DNA from: Oceanobacillus sojae
GTDB lineage: Bacteria; Bacillota; Bacilli; Bacillales; Amphibacillaceae
Assembly: GCF_900162665.1 (NCBI RefSeq)
Contig: NZ_LT727809.1
Location: forward strand, 517,229 to 581,228
DNA length: 64,000 nt
Direction: 5' to 3'
Position numbers and translations under genes: made by a program. Shown in pieces: positions 43,307 through 53,862 of this stretch; position 1 is the stretch's first letter, and every line of letters begins with the position of its first letter. The notes under the pieces were generated by a model. It did not search any database. It worked only from the letters and a program-made list of their open reading frames with translations, and was not told where the DNA came from.

Positions 43307-44673
43307 AGGATAACTATCTGACGGTTACTGCCCTGACCAGATATGTGAAACGTAAGATAGATACAGATCCTCATTTACGTCAGGTTTGGCTGCGCGGGGA
43401 AATATCTAATTTTAAACATCATAGCCGCGGGCATATGTATCTGACGATTAAGGATGATAATGCCCGTATTCAGGCAGTCATGTTTTCTTCTAATAACAGC
43501 AGACTTCTATTTCGCCCGGAAAATGGTATGAGCGTGCTTATTCGTGGAGAGGTAAGTGTCTATGAGTCAAGCGGGCAATATCAGCTCTATATCCGTGAAA
43601 TGGAGCCTGATGGCATTGGAGCATTGTATCAGGCTTTTGAGCAATTGAAAGAAAAATTGCAAACAGAAGGCTTATTTCTTGATGATCAGAAAAAGAAGAT
43701 TCCTGCCTATCCGGATCATGTTGGTGTTATTACCTCGCCGACAGGAGCTGCTGTCCGTGATATAGTGACAACGATTGAAAGAAGATCCCCTTCTGTGAAG
43801 ATTACCGTCCTGCCTGTTTCCGTACAGGGACCACAGGCGGTCAGTTCTATTGTAAGAGCAATACAATATGCGAACGCATTTTCAGATGAGTATGATGTTT
43901 TGATCGTAGGCCGCGGCGGGGGTTCTATTGAAGAACTGTGGAGCTTTAATGAAGAAGCAGTTGCAAGAGCGATTTACGACTCAAGCATCCCGGTAATTTC
44001 TGCTGTGGGGCATGAAACGGATACAACAATTGCAGATTTTGTAGCTGATTTACGCGCACCTACACCGACAGGAGCTGCTGAATTGGCTGTTCCATCTCAA
44101 ACAGAACAGCTTGATAAAGTATCGTATTTTGTGCAGCGCTTAACACAGGTTATGCGTACGGATATACAAATGTATTCAAAGCGTTTAGAACGTTTAAGCC
44201 AGACCTATGCGTTTAAGTATCCCAAACAACTGATTGCTCAGAAGGAACAAGAGCTGGATACGATGCTGGATACGCTTAACAGATCCTTTAAAAACCGGGT
44301 GGAAGAGAAGCAGGTGCGTTACACACATTTGAAAAAAAGATTGAGTACACAGCATCCGGAGCAAGAAATAAAAGCCGCAGCTGATAATAATCATAAATTA
44401 ACAACACAGCTAAACAGGTCCATGAAACAACTGTTTACAAATTCAGAACGTGAGCTGCAGACTTCGATAAATAAATTAACACTGGTTAATCCGCTCGCGA
44501 TTATGGCACGGGGTTATGGAATCAGCTATAACGAGGACGGTAAAGTAATTAAATCGATTAAGGAAGTGGATCTGGGAGACCAGATAGATGTAAGGCTGAA
44601 GGATGGATATGTTCAAGCAGAAGTACAAAAGATAAAGGAGGCAGATGACAGTGGCGGAAGAAAAGAAATATGA
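43303..44673 (+). CDS. xseA: Exodeoxyribonuclease VII large subunit
   Basis: A 456-residue protein starting at GTG (GTGA overlap with folD). An N-terminal OB-fold (about 1-105, [19 protein letters not shown]) is followed by a catalytic core ([47 protein letters not shown]) and a long coiled-coil C-terminus. With XseB it degrades single-stranded DNA to oligonucleotides. Confidence 0.95.
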   Translation: MKDNYLTVTALTRYVKRKIDTDPHLRQVWLRGEISNFKHHSRGHMYLTIKDDNARIQAVMFSSNNSRLLFRPENGMSVLIRGEVSVYESSGQYQLYIREMEPDGIGALYQAFEQLKEKLQTEGLFLDDQKKKIPAYPDHVGVITSPTGAAVRDIVTTIERRSPSVKITVLPVSVQGPQAVSSIVRAIQYANAFSDEYDVLIVGRGGGSIEELWSFNEEAVARAIYDSSIPVISAVGHETDTTIADFVADLRAPTPTGAAELAVPSQTEQLDKVSYFVQRLTQVMRTDIQMYSKRLERLSQTYAFKYPKQLIAQKEQELDTMLDTLNRSFKNRVEEKQVRYTHLKKRLSTQHPEQEIKAAADNNHKLTTQLNRSMKQLFTNSERELQTSINKLTLVNPLAIMARGYGISYNEDGKVIKSIKEVDLGDQIDVRLKDGYVQAEVQKIKEADDSGGRKEI

Positions 44674-44893
44674 TGAATTAACCTTTGAGCAGGCTATGGA
44701 GAAATTGGAAAACATTGTAACAATGCTGGAAGAAGGTGATGTTCCTCTTGAAAAGGCGATCGAATATTATCACGACGGAATGAAGCTTTCTAAACTGTGT
44801 AATGAGAAATTAACAAATGTACAGGAAAAAATGGTTCATATTTTAAATGAACAAGGAGAACTGGAACCGTTTGATATAGAGGAGGAAAAATAA
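44651..44893 (+). CDS. xseB: Exodeoxyribonuclease VII small subunit
   Basis: An 80-residue helical protein with the family pattern [27 protein letters not shown]. The site AAGGAGG is 9 bases before a GTG at 44651 but only 3 before an ATG at 44645, so the GTG is preferred; either is possible. It overlaps the end of xseA and binds its coiled coil. Confidence 0.92.
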   Translation: MAEEKKYDELTFEQAMEKLENIVTMLEEGDVPLEKAIEYYHDGMKLSKLCNEKLTNVQEKMVHILNEQGELEPFDIEEEK

Positions 44894-44897
44894 GATT

Positions 44898-45782
44898 ATG
44901 CATAAACGATTGCAAGCTTATCTAGAGTTTTACCGTGAAGAACTTCAAAAAGCATATACAAGCTGCTTTGATAAGCTTGAGATACCTGCTAATTTAAAAC
45001 AGTCCATGCTTTATTCCTTAGATGCGGGCGGGAAAAGGTTACGCCCCATTTTATTATTTGCAAGCTATGAAGTATACGGGCAGGATGTTCAAAAAGTGAT
45101 GTCCTCAGCGATTGCTCTTGAAATGATACATACCTATTCACTTATTCATGATGATCTGCCGGCAATGGATAATGATGATTACCGGCGCGGTATGTTAACG
45201 AATCATAAAAAGTTTGATGAAGCCACAGCTATCCTTGCCGGTGACGCATTGTTAACCTACAGCTTTGAATTGATTTTAAGTGATCCGCTGCTTACTTCAG
45301 AAGAGAAAGTTGTCCTTGCCAAAGAATTAGCTGCCTGCAGCGGACCTAAAGGGATGGTCGGTGGACAAATTCTTGATATGGAAGCGGAGAAGCAATCTGT
45401 TTCTTTAGAGGCCATGGAAGAAATTCATGCTCTAAAAACGGGTGAACTCATTCGTTTTGCCATTTTTACAGGAGCATATTTAGCAAATGCCACCGATGAA
45501 CAGTTACAGTATTTGAAGCAATACGCATACTATTTAGGACTGATTTTTCAGGTGCAGGATGATATTCTGGATGTTTCCGGCGAAGAAGAAAAACTGGGCA
45601 AGCGGGTAGGCAGTGATGAATTAAATGAAAAAAGTACGTATCCAAAATTATTGGGTCTGGATGGTGCGATTGCACAAAAAGAAAAGTATGTCCAAAAAGC
45701 ATATGAAAGCTTGAGGTTAGCAGGCGCAGAAGATTCCCTTTTGAAAGCATTGACAGATTACTTTAGTCAAAGAGATCATTAA
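44898..45782 (+). CDS. ispA: Polyprenyl (farnesyl diphosphate) synthase
   Basis: A 294-residue prenyltransferase. The first Asp-rich motif DDLPAMDNDDYRRG (about 84-97) and the second DDILDVSGEEEKLGK (about 222-236) bind magnesium and diphosphates; GGKRLRPIL is near residue 45. It makes farnesyl diphosphate for quinone and undecaprenyl synthesis. In B. subtilis dxs follows ispA; here tlyA follows directly after 55 bases. Confidence 0.94.
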   Translation: MHKRLQAYLEFYREELQKAYTSCFDKLEIPANLKQSMLYSLDAGGKRLRPILLFASYEVYGQDVQKVMSSAIALEMIHTYSLIHDDLPAMDNDDYRRGMLTNHKKFDEATAILAGDALLTYSFELILSDPLLTSEEKVVLAKELAACSGPKGMVGGQILDMEAEKQSVSLEAMEEIHALKTGELIRFAIFTGAYLANATDEQLQYLKQYAYYLGLIFQVQDDILDVSGEEEKLGKRVGSDELNEKSTYPKLLGLDGAIAQKEKYVQKAYESLRLAGAEDSLLKALTDYFSQRDH

Positions 45783-45837
45783 AAAGAAAATTCAAAAAGC
45801 CTAATAAAAATGATTCGTTCGGAAAAGGAAAAGGTCT

Positions 45838-46644
45838 ATGAAAAAAAAGAAAAGAATTGATGAGCTATTAGTGGAACGGGAACTGGCAGAAGATATTGAA
45901 AAAGCGAAACGTGCTGTAATGGCGGGATTAGTCTATTCCGGAGAAGAACGTATTGACAAACCGGGCAGTCTGATTCCGGTTGAGACGCCGCTTCGAATCA
46001 AAGACAAGCGTTTAAAATATGTAGGACGTGGCGGATATAAACTTGAAAAGGCACTTCAATCATTTTCCGTAGATGTTGCAGATAAAATATTTATGGATAT
46101 CGGCTCTTCAACAGGCGGTTTTACTGATTGTGCATTGAAAAATGGTGCAAAAAAATGCTATGCCATAGATGTCGGCTATAATCAATTGGATTGGAAGCTT
46201 CGAAATGACCCACGTGTCATTGAGATGGAGCGGACAAACTTCAGACATGTTACACCAGATATGTTAACGTCCGGCTTTCCGGAAGTAGCTTCTATTGATG
46301 TATCTTTTATTTCTTTGAAGCATATTTTCCCGGTCCTGGCAACATTATTAAACGAAAAAAATGATATTATTGCCTTGATAAAACCCCAATTTGAAGCTTT
46401 TAAAGACCAGGTTGGCCCAAAAGGAATTGTCAGGGATCCTTCCATTCATTTAGAGGTTTTGGAAAAAACAGTAAAGTATGCTGCGGATGTATCTTTTACC
46501 TTAGTGGACTTAACTTATTCACCTATTAAAGGAACAGAGGGCAATATTGAATTTTTGGCACATTTTAGATGGAATAATAAAGAAACACCAAAAGAAATTG
46601 TGTTAGAAAATGTTGTGAAGGATGCGCAGCTGGCACTGATATAA
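45838..46644 (+). CDS. tlyA: TlyA family rRNA methyltransferase (YqxC)
   Basis: A 268-residue protein with an N-terminal S4 RNA-binding domain (about 4-62, [20 protein letters not shown]) and a FtsJ-like Rossmann methyltransferase domain. In the latter the SAM loop is [14 protein letters not shown] near residue 86. TlyA proteins 2'-O-methylate rRNA; some are named haemolysins for historical reasons. AAGGAAAAGG precedes the ATG. Confidence 0.92.
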   Translation: MKKKKRIDELLVERELAEDIEKAKRAVMAGLVYSGEERIDKPGSLIPVETPLRIKDKRLKYVGRGGYKLEKALQSFSVDVADKIFMDIGSSTGGFTDCALKNGAKKCYAIDVGYNQLDWKLRNDPRVIEMERTNFRHVTPDMLTSGFPEVASIDVSFISLKHIFPVLATLLNEKNDIIALIKPQFEAFKDQVGPKGIVRDPSIHLEVLEKTVKYAADVSFTLVDLTYSPIKGTEGNIEFLAHFRWNNKETPKEIVLENVVKDAQLALI

Positions 46645-46699
46645 TAAATCTCAGATAAGCTTTATTAAAAGAAGAAGTTCAAAAAGGAGGGATTTATAC

Positions 46700-47149
46700 T
46701 TGAGTAAAATACAACGTCATATTAAAATTCGGGAATTGATTACTGAAAATATTATTGAAACACAGGATGAACTTGTCGATGCTTTGAAAAATCTCGGCTA
46801 TAACGTAACGCAAGCAACGATATCACGCGATATTAAAGAGCTGCAATTGGTCAAGGTTCCGACAAATACGGGACAGTATAAATATAGCCTTCCAGCAGAT
46901 CAACGCTTTAATCCGCTGCAAAAGTTGCAGCGATTAATCGTAGATACATTTGTTAAAATAGAAAATGCAAGTCATTTTATCATTCTAAAAACACTTCCCG
47001 GCAACGCTCATGCAGTCGGTGTTTTAATTGATAATCTGGATTGGGAAGAGATTATGGGAACAATCTGCGGGGACGATACTTGCTTAATTATTTGCCGGAC
47101 TCCGGAACATGCAGAGGAAATTAAAAATCGGTTAATCGGGATGCTTTAA
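46700..47149 (+). CDS. argR: Arginine repressor/activator (ArgR/AhrC)
   Basis: A 149-residue protein starting at TTG after AAAAAGGAGGG. The winged-helix DNA-binding domain ([19 protein letters not shown]) is followed by the arginine-binding hexamerisation domain, with [15 protein letters not shown] and [14 protein letters not shown]. It represses arginine synthesis and activates catabolism when arginine is bound. The tlyA-argR-recN order is that of B. subtilis. Confidence 0.95.
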   Translation: MSKIQRHIKIRELITENIIETQDELVDALKNLGYNVTQATISRDIKELQLVKVPTNTGQYKYSLPADQRFNPLQKLQRLIVDTFVKIENASHFIILKTLPGNAHAVGVLIDNLDWEEIMGTICGDDTCLIICRTPEHAEEIKNRLIGML

Positions 47150-47173
47150 AATTGTTTAGTTGGGGTGAGGAGC

Positions 47174-48868
47174 ATGTTAACAGAATTATCTATAAAAAAC
47201 TTTGCGATTATTGAAGAATTATCCATAAGCTTTCAGGAAGGACTTACTGTTTTGACTGGGGAAACAGGTGCAGGGAAATCAATTATTATTGATGCTATCC
47301 AATTATTAGCTGGGGCACGGGGATCTGTGGACTTTGTCAGGCATGAATCAAATAAAGCGGAGATTGAAGGATTATTTTTTATTGATCATAAAAAGCATCC
47401 TATTTATCAGGTTGGTAAAGCATACGGGATTGAAATAAGTGATGAACAAATTGTACTCCAACGAACGATTACGGCCTCAGGAAAGAGCATCTGCCGTGTA
47501 AACAGTAAATTAGTCACTTTAGCCATCCTCAGAGAATTTGGAAAGACATTGATTGATATTCATAGTCAGCATGAGACACAATCGCTGATGGATAATGAGC
47601 AGCACATTGACTTTTTAGATCTTTACCTGGGAGATGCAATGAAAGAAGCGAAAAAGGATTATCAGGATATTTATTACCGTCTGGAAAATCTGAAGAAGAA
47701 GTACCGCAGTTTGAATGACAATGAACAGGAGATGGCACAACGTCTGGATCTGCTTCAATTTCAGCAGCAGGAATTAACAGAAGCACAGCTTGTCCCTCAA
47801 GAAGATACGGATCTGGAAGAAGAACGCAACCAGCTTGCTAATTATGAAAAAATACATAAATCGCTTTCTGATGCTTATTTTTCACTATATGGTGAGCAGC
47901 ACGGATTAGATTTAATCAGCCAGGCACAATTATCATTACAGGATGGTGCGGATTTAGATCCTTTTATTGCCGAAAAATTAGATAGTATGTCTAACCACTA
48001 TTATATGCTGGAAGAGATTACTTATGATATCCGCAATTACCTCGGTCAGCTGCAATATAATCCAGAACGGCTTAATGAGATTGAACAGCGCATGGATGAA
48101 CTGAACAGACTAAAAAGGAAATACGGTCCGACTGTGGAAGAAATGTTAGACTATCTAGGCCGTGTAGAAGAAGAAATCGAGCAGATTACAAACAGGGAAT
48201 CGCATTTAAATACACTGGTGACAGAAATTGATGAGCTTGAAAAAGATGCTTTATTAGAAGCAGACCAGCTGCATCATTTACGAAAGCAGGCTGCTGAACA
48301 GTTAACCTATGATATTCACATGGAGTTAAAGGATCTCTATTTGGAAAAAACAACCTTCTCCATTGATTTTGAAGATTCTGCGCAGCGGAAACTGAAATCG
48401 AACGGATATGATAAAATATTGTTCCGAATTTCAACGAATGTCGGAGAACCATTAAAGGATCTGACAAAAATTGCTTCAGGTGGAGAGTTATCCAGGATTA
48501 TGCTTGCTTTAAAGAAAATCTTCTCAAAGCATCAGGGAATCACGAGTGTTATTTTTGATGAAGTGGATACAGGTGTCAGCGGAAGAGTCGCGCAGGCGAT
48601 TGCTGAAAAAATTCATGAAATTTCTCTTGAATCACAGGTTTTATGTATTACCCATCTTCCGCAGGTTGCTGCGATGGCAGATACACATAAATTTATTCAG
48701 AAAAAAGAAAAGTCGAATCGTACCTTTACTTCTGTTATTGAATTAAATGATAAAGAGCTTATTGAGGAATTAAGCCGCATGATTACAGGAACAAAATTAA
48801 CAGATACTGCAAAAGAACATGCGAAGGAAATGTTAGTATTGGCAGGACATTTTAAAAAATCAAATTAA
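47174..48868 (+). CDS. recN: DNA repair protein RecN
   Basis: The ATG at 47174 behind GGGGTGAGG gives 564 residues. It is an SMC-like ATPase: Walker A TGETGAGKSIIIDAI (about 30-44), a long coiled coil (about 150-370), signature LASGGELSRIMLAL-type sequence (here IASGGELSRIMLALKK) and Walker B TSVIFDEVDTGVSG. It gathers broken DNA ends early in double-strand break repair. Confidence 0.96.
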   Translation: MLTELSIKNFAIIEELSISFQEGLTVLTGETGAGKSIIIDAIQLLAGARGSVDFVRHESNKAEIEGLFFIDHKKHPIYQVGKAYGIEISDEQIVLQRTITASGKSICRVNSKLVTLAILREFGKTLIDIHSQHETQSLMDNEQHIDFLDLYLGDAMKEAKKDYQDIYYRLENLKKKYRSLNDNEQEMAQRLDLLQFQQQELTEAQLVPQEDTDLEEERNQLANYEKIHKSLSDAYFSLYGEQHGLDLISQAQLSLQDGADLDPFIAEKLDSMSNHYYMLEEITYDIRNYLGQLQYNPERLNEIEQRMDELNRLKRKYGPTVEEMLDYLGRVEEEIEQITNRESHLNTLVTEIDELEKDALLEADQLHHLRKQAAEQLTYDIHMELKDLYLEKTTFSIDFEDSAQRKLKSNGYDKILFRISTNVGEPLKDLTKIASGGELSRIMLALKKIFSKHQGITSVIFDEVDTGVSGRVAQAIAEKIHEISLESQVLCITHLPQVAAMADTHKFIQKKEKSNRTFTSVIELNDKELIEELSRMITGTKLTDTAKEHAKEMLVLAGHFKKSN

Positions 48869-48883
48869 AGGGATAAAAACGAA

Positions 48884-48917
48884 AAAAAATCGGACAATAA
48901 ACGTACCGGTTTTTTCT
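48884..48917 (+). terminator. Terminator after recN
   Basis: aaaaaatcgg / ccggtttttt (one G-U pair) with a 12-base loop. Confidence 0.65.
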
Positions 48918-49115
48918 TTTTCCTGTACTTACAAATTTCGTTAATAACATGTCCTTTTGCATCTTTAGAACAACAACACTATACGTTAGTTTATCTATAT
49001 TTTTATAGGAAAAGATACACATATCACATAGGTTGTTCCAGTTTAAACTGCCCTCCAATTGCAAAAAGTATATGTACAGAAAGATAATATTTTTTGTATG
49101 AGGAGGAGACGATTT

Positions 49116-50306
49116 ATGAGTAAACCAAGCAAGAGCAATTTAAAATATAAAATATGCTCGCTGTTATCACTTTTTTTTATGTTGTTTTTTCTTTTTCCTT
49201 CCTTTATCCACGCAGATACATCCCTACAAGGATATAAAGAAGTTTTCCATGACTCCCCGATCATTCCCTTTTTAAATAAGGAGGAGAGCTCAAAAGAGGA
49301 CAATAAGGAGCAATATCAGCGTCTGGAGGATGTGAAAGTAGTGCCGGGGGGACAATCGATTGGAGTTCAACTGGAGACAAAAGGAGTTCTGGTTGTAGGC
49401 CATCATCAGGTAAAAGTGTCAGAAGGAGCAAAATCTCCAGGAGAAGCTGCTAAAATAAATGTTGGTGACACGATTGTTGAAATAAACGGCCAAAAGATTA
49501 ACCATATGACAGATATCAAACCGATTGTTGATAATAGCGGTAAAGAGAATAAAAAGCTGCAGATCAAACTGAAACGCGGAGATAAAATGATCGAAACCAG
49601 TTTACAACCGATTTTTGATAAAAAAGAAAAAGCTTATAAAATCGGGTTATATATTAGAGATACTGCTGCAGGGATTGGCACAATGACGTTTTATGACCCG
49701 AAAACAGGCCGGTATGGTGCCTTAGGGCATGTTATCTCAGATATGGATACAAAAAAGCCGATTGATATTAAACAAGGATCCATTATTCATTCTTCTGTAA
49801 CAGCTATTGAAAAGGGAGATAATGGTTTACCGGGAGAAAAACAAGCCTCCTTTCAAACACAGGAAAAAAGAATTGGTAATATAACAAAAAATACGGATTA
49901 CGGTATATTTGGGATATTAGAGAAGGAAGTGAATCATGAAAAATACGATGAAGCATTTCCGGTAGCATTATCTCATGAAGTCAAAGAAGGTCCGGCAAAA
50001 ATTCTTACAGTAGTTGATGGAGAAAAAATTGAAGAATTTGATATTGAAATTATCAGCAGTGTTCCTCAAAAATCAGCGTCAACAAAAGGAATGGTTATTC
50101 AGATTACTGATCCTCGATTGTTAGAGTTAACAGGCGGGATTGTGCAGGGGATGAGCGGCAGTCCAATTATTCAAAATGGCAAAATTATTGGCGCAGTAAC
50201 ACATGTATTCGTCAATGATCCAACCTCTGGTTATGGTGTTCATATCGAATGGATGCTTGAGGATGCCGGCATTATCAAGTCTGAATCCAATGAGAATGCA
50301 GCTTAA
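49116..50306 (+). CDS. spoIVB: SpoIVB serine peptidase
   Basis: The ATG at 49116 after GAGGAGGAG gives 396 residues: a signal anchor (about 13-30), a PDZ domain (about 95-175, [17 protein letters not shown]) and a SpoIVB protease domain. The catalytic His is H205 (GALGHVISD) and the nucleophile is S349 in [11 protein letters not shown]. Made in the forespore, it signals across the space to release SpoIVFB and activate sigma-K. It precedes spo0A as in B. subtilis. No clear sigma-F or sigma-G promoter could be fixed in 48918-49115. Confidence 0.95.
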   Translation: MSKPSKSNLKYKICSLLSLFFMLFFLFPSFIHADTSLQGYKEVFHDSPIIPFLNKEESSKEDNKEQYQRLEDVKVVPGGQSIGVQLETKGVLVVGHHQVKVSEGAKSPGEAAKINVGDTIVEINGQKINHMTDIKPIVDNSGKENKKLQIKLKRGDKMIETSLQPIFDKKEKAYKIGLYIRDTAAGIGTMTFYDPKTGRYGALGHVISDMDTKKPIDIKQGSIIHSSVTAIEKGDNGLPGEKQASFQTQEKRIGNITKNTDYGIFGILEKEVNHEKYDEAFPVALSHEVKEGPAKILTVVDGEKIEEFDIEIISSVPQKSASTKGMVIQITDPRLLELTGGIVQGMSGSPIIQNGKIIGAVTHVFVNDPTSGYGVHIEWMLEDAGIIKSESNENAA

Positions 50307-50348
50307 AAAAATACTTGTAATGGTGATGGCCATTACAAGTATTTTTTT
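50305..50348. terminator. Strong terminator between spoIVB and spo0A
   Basis: A perfect 18-bp stem (50306-50323 with 50330-50347) with a 6-base loop and A/T tracts, overlapping the spoIVB stop. Confidence 0.9.
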
Positions 50349-50455
50349 AATTAGTACTATAAAGATTAAAGCTGCGTACAGTGTATGGATACAGGTGTTT
50401 TATATCCAATCACTATCTGATATAATGAAAACGAATACAAAGAGCTTGAAAATCG

Positions 50456-50462
50456 TGTCGAA
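50456..50462 (+). promoter_or_regulatory. 0A box upstream of spo0A
   Basis: A perfect TGTCGAA, the Spo0A~P recognition heptamer, lies about 80 bases upstream of the sigma-H promoter. A weaker AATCGAA occurs at 50503-50509. Confidence 0.65.
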
Positions 50463-50535
50463 AGTTGGTGAAAAATAAAGAAAAACAGAGAATACTTAAG
50501 AAAATCGAAATAAATCAAAAGTTTTTTGATTTTAA

Positions 50536-50562
50536 AGAGGATATTTATATTTTTTGTAGAAT
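50536..50562 (+). promoter_or_regulatory. Sigma-H promoter of spo0A
   Basis: AGAGGATAT, 11 bases, GTAGAAT: a full match to the sigma-H pattern RnAGGAwWW-N11-RnnGAAT. Transcription would start near 50569, about 33 bases before the GTG start codon. Confidence 0.8.
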
Positions 50563-50601
50563 ATGTAATAGGTGCATAAAAAGCAAAGGGAGGATTTTTT
50601 A

Positions 50602-51384
50602 GTGAGTAAAATATCTGTATGTTTTGTTGATGATAATCGTGAGTTAATTCAATTAATGGAGGACTTTTTTGGGGAGCAGGAAGAAATTGAAATTGTTGGA
50701 ACAGCATTAAACGGCAGGGACTGTATCCCGCTGATTGAAGAGAAAAACCCGGATGTACTGGTATTAGATATTATCATGCCTCATATGGACGGAATTGCCG
50801 TATTAAATGAAATTAAAAAAATGGATTTAAATAAAAAACCACATATTATAATGCTGACAGCTTTTGGTCAGGAAGAAGTGATGAAGAAAGCTGTAGATTT
50901 AGGAGCTTCTTATTTTATTCTGAAGCCATTTGACATACAGAATCTGGCTGACCAAATCTTACAGGTTCAAGGCAGCAGTATTCCAAGAGTATCGAATGTC
51001 AATAAAACAAATACAGAAAACAGGAAAAAACAAGATTTGGAAGCAAATATAACAAATATTATTCATGAAATTGGTGTACCTGCACATATTAAAGGATATA
51101 TGTACTTAAGAGAGGCAATTACAATGGTTTATAATGATATTGAACTTTTAGGATCTATTACAAAAGTGCTTTACCCTGATATTGCTAAAAAATTTAATAC
51201 AACTGCTTCGCGTGTAGAAAGAGCTATCCGCCATGCAATAGAAGTTGCCTGGAGCAGAGGAAATATTGATTCCATTTCGGCTTTATTTGGCTACACCATT
51301 AATATTTCAAAAGCGAAGCCGACAAACTCAGAATTCATCGCGATGGTTGCTGACCGATTACGTTTGGAACATAAAGTGAGTTAA
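50602..51384 (+). CDS. spo0A: Sporulation master response regulator Spo0A
   Basis: A GTG at 50602 after AAAGGGAGG gives 260 residues. The receiver domain (about 1-125) has D10, D11, the phosphorylated D56 ([14 protein letters not shown]) and the conserved Lys in YFILKPFD. A variable linker follows, then the highly conserved DNA-binding domain ([54 protein letters not shown]). Spo0A~P controls entry into sporulation; 0A boxes in this window precede spo0A itself and sirA. Confidence 0.98.
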   Translation: MSKISVCFVDDNRELIQLMEDFFGEQEEIEIVGTALNGRDCIPLIEEKNPDVLVLDIIMPHMDGIAVLNEIKKMDLNKKPHIIMLTAFGQEEVMKKAVDLGASYFILKPFDIQNLADQILQVQGSSIPRVSNVNKTNTENRKKQDLEANITNIIHEIGVPAHIKGYMYLREAITMVYNDIELLGSITKVLYPDIAKKFNTTASRVERAIRHAIEVAWSRGNIDSISALFGYTINISKAKPTNSEFIAMVADRLRLEHKVS

Positions 51385-51586
51385 TATTCCTATGACGAGT
51401 ACGAAGCAGCCGACATAATTTTATACGGGTCATCCGGTTTCAAATCCTAAATATAAAAAAAGGAGTCAGCTCACTTTTTTATATTCCCAAAAGTCGGTAT
51501 ATTACTTATTTTTAGATTAGCGTAAGTAATGGTAAGCATCGGTTTCCTTAAACGAAAGGAAAGATTGAATGAAATGCTTTGTCGAT

Positions 51587-51850
51587 TTAGCCAATTATAA
51601 AAACAGTCACCTGATACCATAAGGCAAGAGCGACAAGTAAAAGAGCAGAAATGATTTTTATTAAATTAGTTTTGGAAAAATAGTTTTTGTCTGGATAAAC
51701 TTCTAAAAAAGTGACAATGAGTAAAAGAGTTGATAAAAATGGCAGCGTTAAGTAGTCAGCAACTTTCGTTAGATAGATAATTCCCAGAACAAAGCTGATA
51801 ATAATAATTGGAATATAAAGCCAACGTTTCTTTTTTATCGTTTCAGTCAA
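51587..51850 (-). CDS. Small three-helix membrane protein of unknown function
   Basis: A TTG at 51850 lies behind CAAGGAGTG; the 87-residue product (LTETIKKKRWLYIPIII) has three hydrophobic segments (about 10-26, 31-51 and 63-84) and little else. A longer frame from 51889 has no ribosome binding site. Not recognised. It lies between spo0A and lexA. Two short inverted repeats (51501-51530 and 51543-51562) lie past its end and could terminate it. Confidence 0.65.
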   Translation of the reverse strand: MTETIKKKRWLYIPIIIISFVLGIIYLTKVADYLTLPFLSTLLLIVTFLEVYPDKNYFSKTNLIKIISALLLVALALWYQVTVFIIG

Positions 51851-51916
51851 TTTTACACACTCCTTGAACTTGTACTTTATATAAAGCATATTAGGCTTGG
51901 ACTAATTTTATGTTAG

Positions 51917-51964
51917 AAAAAAGGTTAACGGATACAGTTTTAACTGTATCCGTTAACCTTTTTT
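51917..51964 (-). terminator. Terminator of lexA
   Basis: A 21-bp perfect stem (51917-51937 with 51944-51964) containing ggttaacggatacag. Symmetric A/T tracts make it active in either direction; it lies downstream of lexA. Confidence 0.88.
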
Positions 51965-52045
51965 TAGGAATAGCATCGCTTATAGGCCCGCGAAGAAGCA
52001 GGATGTTCTGTTCTCAGACTGTATAAATATACTGCATTTTTATTT

Positions 52046-52666
52046 TTAGTGGATATTGCGGTATAATCCGATAACCTTACCCAGGATAGAAACATTTTCA
52101 TAATAAAGTGGTTCCATGGTTGCGTTTTCCGGCTGCAGTCGAAAACGGTTTTTTTCTTTAAAAAATCGTTTAACAGTAGCCTCGTTATCCTCGGTCATCG
52201 CTACAACTATATCCCCGTTATCAGCAGAACTCTGTTGTTTGACAATAACCATATCATTGTCTAAAATGCCTGCTTCGATCATACTTTCTCCATCAATTAC
52301 AAGTACAAACAGATTATCCTCCGGCCCGGCTGAGGAGCTCGGAACAGGAATAAATTCTTCAATATTTTCAATGGCTGTAATAGGAATACCTGCTGTAACT
52401 TTTCCGATTACAGGTACGTAAATAGCTTTGTCTCTGGGTGCTTCATTTTCATTCTCATACATAATCTCAATGGCACGGGGCTTCGTAGGATCTCTCCGTA
52501 TATATCCTTTGTTTTCAAGTCTTTCCAAGTGCCCATGAACCGTAGAGCTTGAAGCTAACCCGACAGCAACGGCGATTTCGCGAACGGAAGGCGGATAACC
52601 TTTCTGTTCTACTTGTTCTTTAATAAAGTCAAAAATCATCTGCTGTCTTTTCGATAGTTTTGTCAT
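52046..52666 (-). CDS. lexA: SOS repressor LexA
   Basis: A 206-residue protein. The N-terminal winged helix (about 1-65; [24 protein letters not shown]) is followed by the S24 self-cleavage domain. The scissile bond is A92-G93 (VTAGIP), and the catalytic residues are S128 ([10 protein letters not shown]) and K166 (ATVKRFF). RecA filaments trigger self-cleavage and induce the SOS genes. It diverges from an SOS micropeptide; three LexA boxes lie between the two starts, so it is autoregulated. Confidence 0.97.
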   Translation of the reverse strand: MTKLSKRQQMIFDFIKEQVEQKGYPPSVREIAVAVGLASSSTVHGHLERLENKGYIRRDPTKPRAIEIMYENENEAPRDKAIYVPVIGKVTAGIPITAIENIEEFIPVPSSSAGPEDNLFVLVIDGESMIEAGILDNDMVIVKQQSSADNGDIVVAMTEDNEATVKRFFKEKNRFRLQPENATMEPLYYENVSILGKVIGLYRNIH

Positions 52667-52729
52667 GACTTTCTCCCCTCTAGCATAGGTATTTGTTATT
52701 CACAGTATAGCACTTAAATAATAATTTTA

Positions 52730-52799
52730 CAAACAAATGTTCTAAAAAGTGTTGACAAGAACAACTGTTCTAAATATACTATAATCAGAACAACTGTTC
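52730..52799. promoter_or_regulatory. Three LexA (SOS) boxes between lexA and the micropeptide gene
   Basis: Cores at 52731-52742 (AAAC-AAAT-GTTC), 52759-52770 and 52788-52799 (both GAAC-AACT-GTTC) match the Gram-positive box CGAACnnnnGTTCG. The last two are identical in core, 29 bp apart, and bracket the plus-strand promoter (TTGACA at 52752, TACTAT at 52777 or TATAAT at 52780). The first lies closest to the lexA start. Confidence 0.88.
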
Positions 52800-52835
52800 C
52801 GGGACCTTATAAAATACTGAAGGGAGTTTTTTAAT

Positions 52836-52931
52836 ATGTTTGAAAAACTAATGAAATCAGATGCGTTTTATATTGTAGCTTTTATTATTGCTTTATTATT
52901 TTTATATACGATGATGGTTACTACTGCTTAA
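52836..52931 (+). CDS. SOS-controlled 31-residue single-pass membrane peptide
   Basis: The frame encodes MFEKLMKSDAFY, a hydrophobic helix (IVAFIIALLFLYTMMV) and then TTA and a stop. GAAGGGAG lies about 11 bases before the ATG. Two perfect-core LexA boxes and a TTGACA promoter lie just upstream, and a hairpin with a T-rich tail (52937-52953) follows at once. The position, between lexA and yneB, is that of yneA, the SOS division inhibitor of B. subtilis (about 105 residues: membrane helix plus LysM). Only the anchor part would be present here, and no LysM sequence was found downstream. A role as division inhibitor is inference. Confidence 0.7.
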   Translation: MFEKLMKSDAFYIVAFIIALLFLYTMMVTTA

Positions 52932-52932
52932 G

Positions 52933-52960
52933 TTTTTAAGCCCATATGGCTTATTTCCTT
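52933..52960 (+). terminator. Terminator after the SOS micropeptide
   Basis: taagcc / ggctta with a 5-base loop and TTTCCTT after it, two to six bases past the stop codon. Confidence 0.6.
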
Positions 52961-53018
52961 GCATGTTTTATAGAGAGTAAATAAAATTTGCAGTGTTGGT
53001 AAAATAAATTATTTAAAG

Positions 53019-53794
<776 letters not shown>

Positions 53795-53813
53795 TCGTAG
53801 CGTAAGATAGAAT

Positions 53814-53840
53814 AACAGGAAGTTTATCTCCTGTTTTTTT
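53814..53840 (+). terminator. Terminator after yneB
   Basis: aacagga / tcctgtt with a run of seven T. Confidence 0.8.
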
Positions 53841-53862
53841 AGTAGAAGGAGGGACAAGATAT

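Noticed and set aside
45790-45812. ttcaaaaagcct as a third or fourth MITE end
   Set aside because: A single end only, with no matching inverted partner before tlyA.
46668-46690. gaagttcaaaaaggaggg as a MITE end before argR
   Set aside because: The similarity stops after 12 bases and merges with the ribosome binding site; no partner end is present.
48918-49115. Sigma-F or sigma-G promoter for spoIVB
   Set aside because: GTATA at about 49069 has no acceptable -10 at the right distance.
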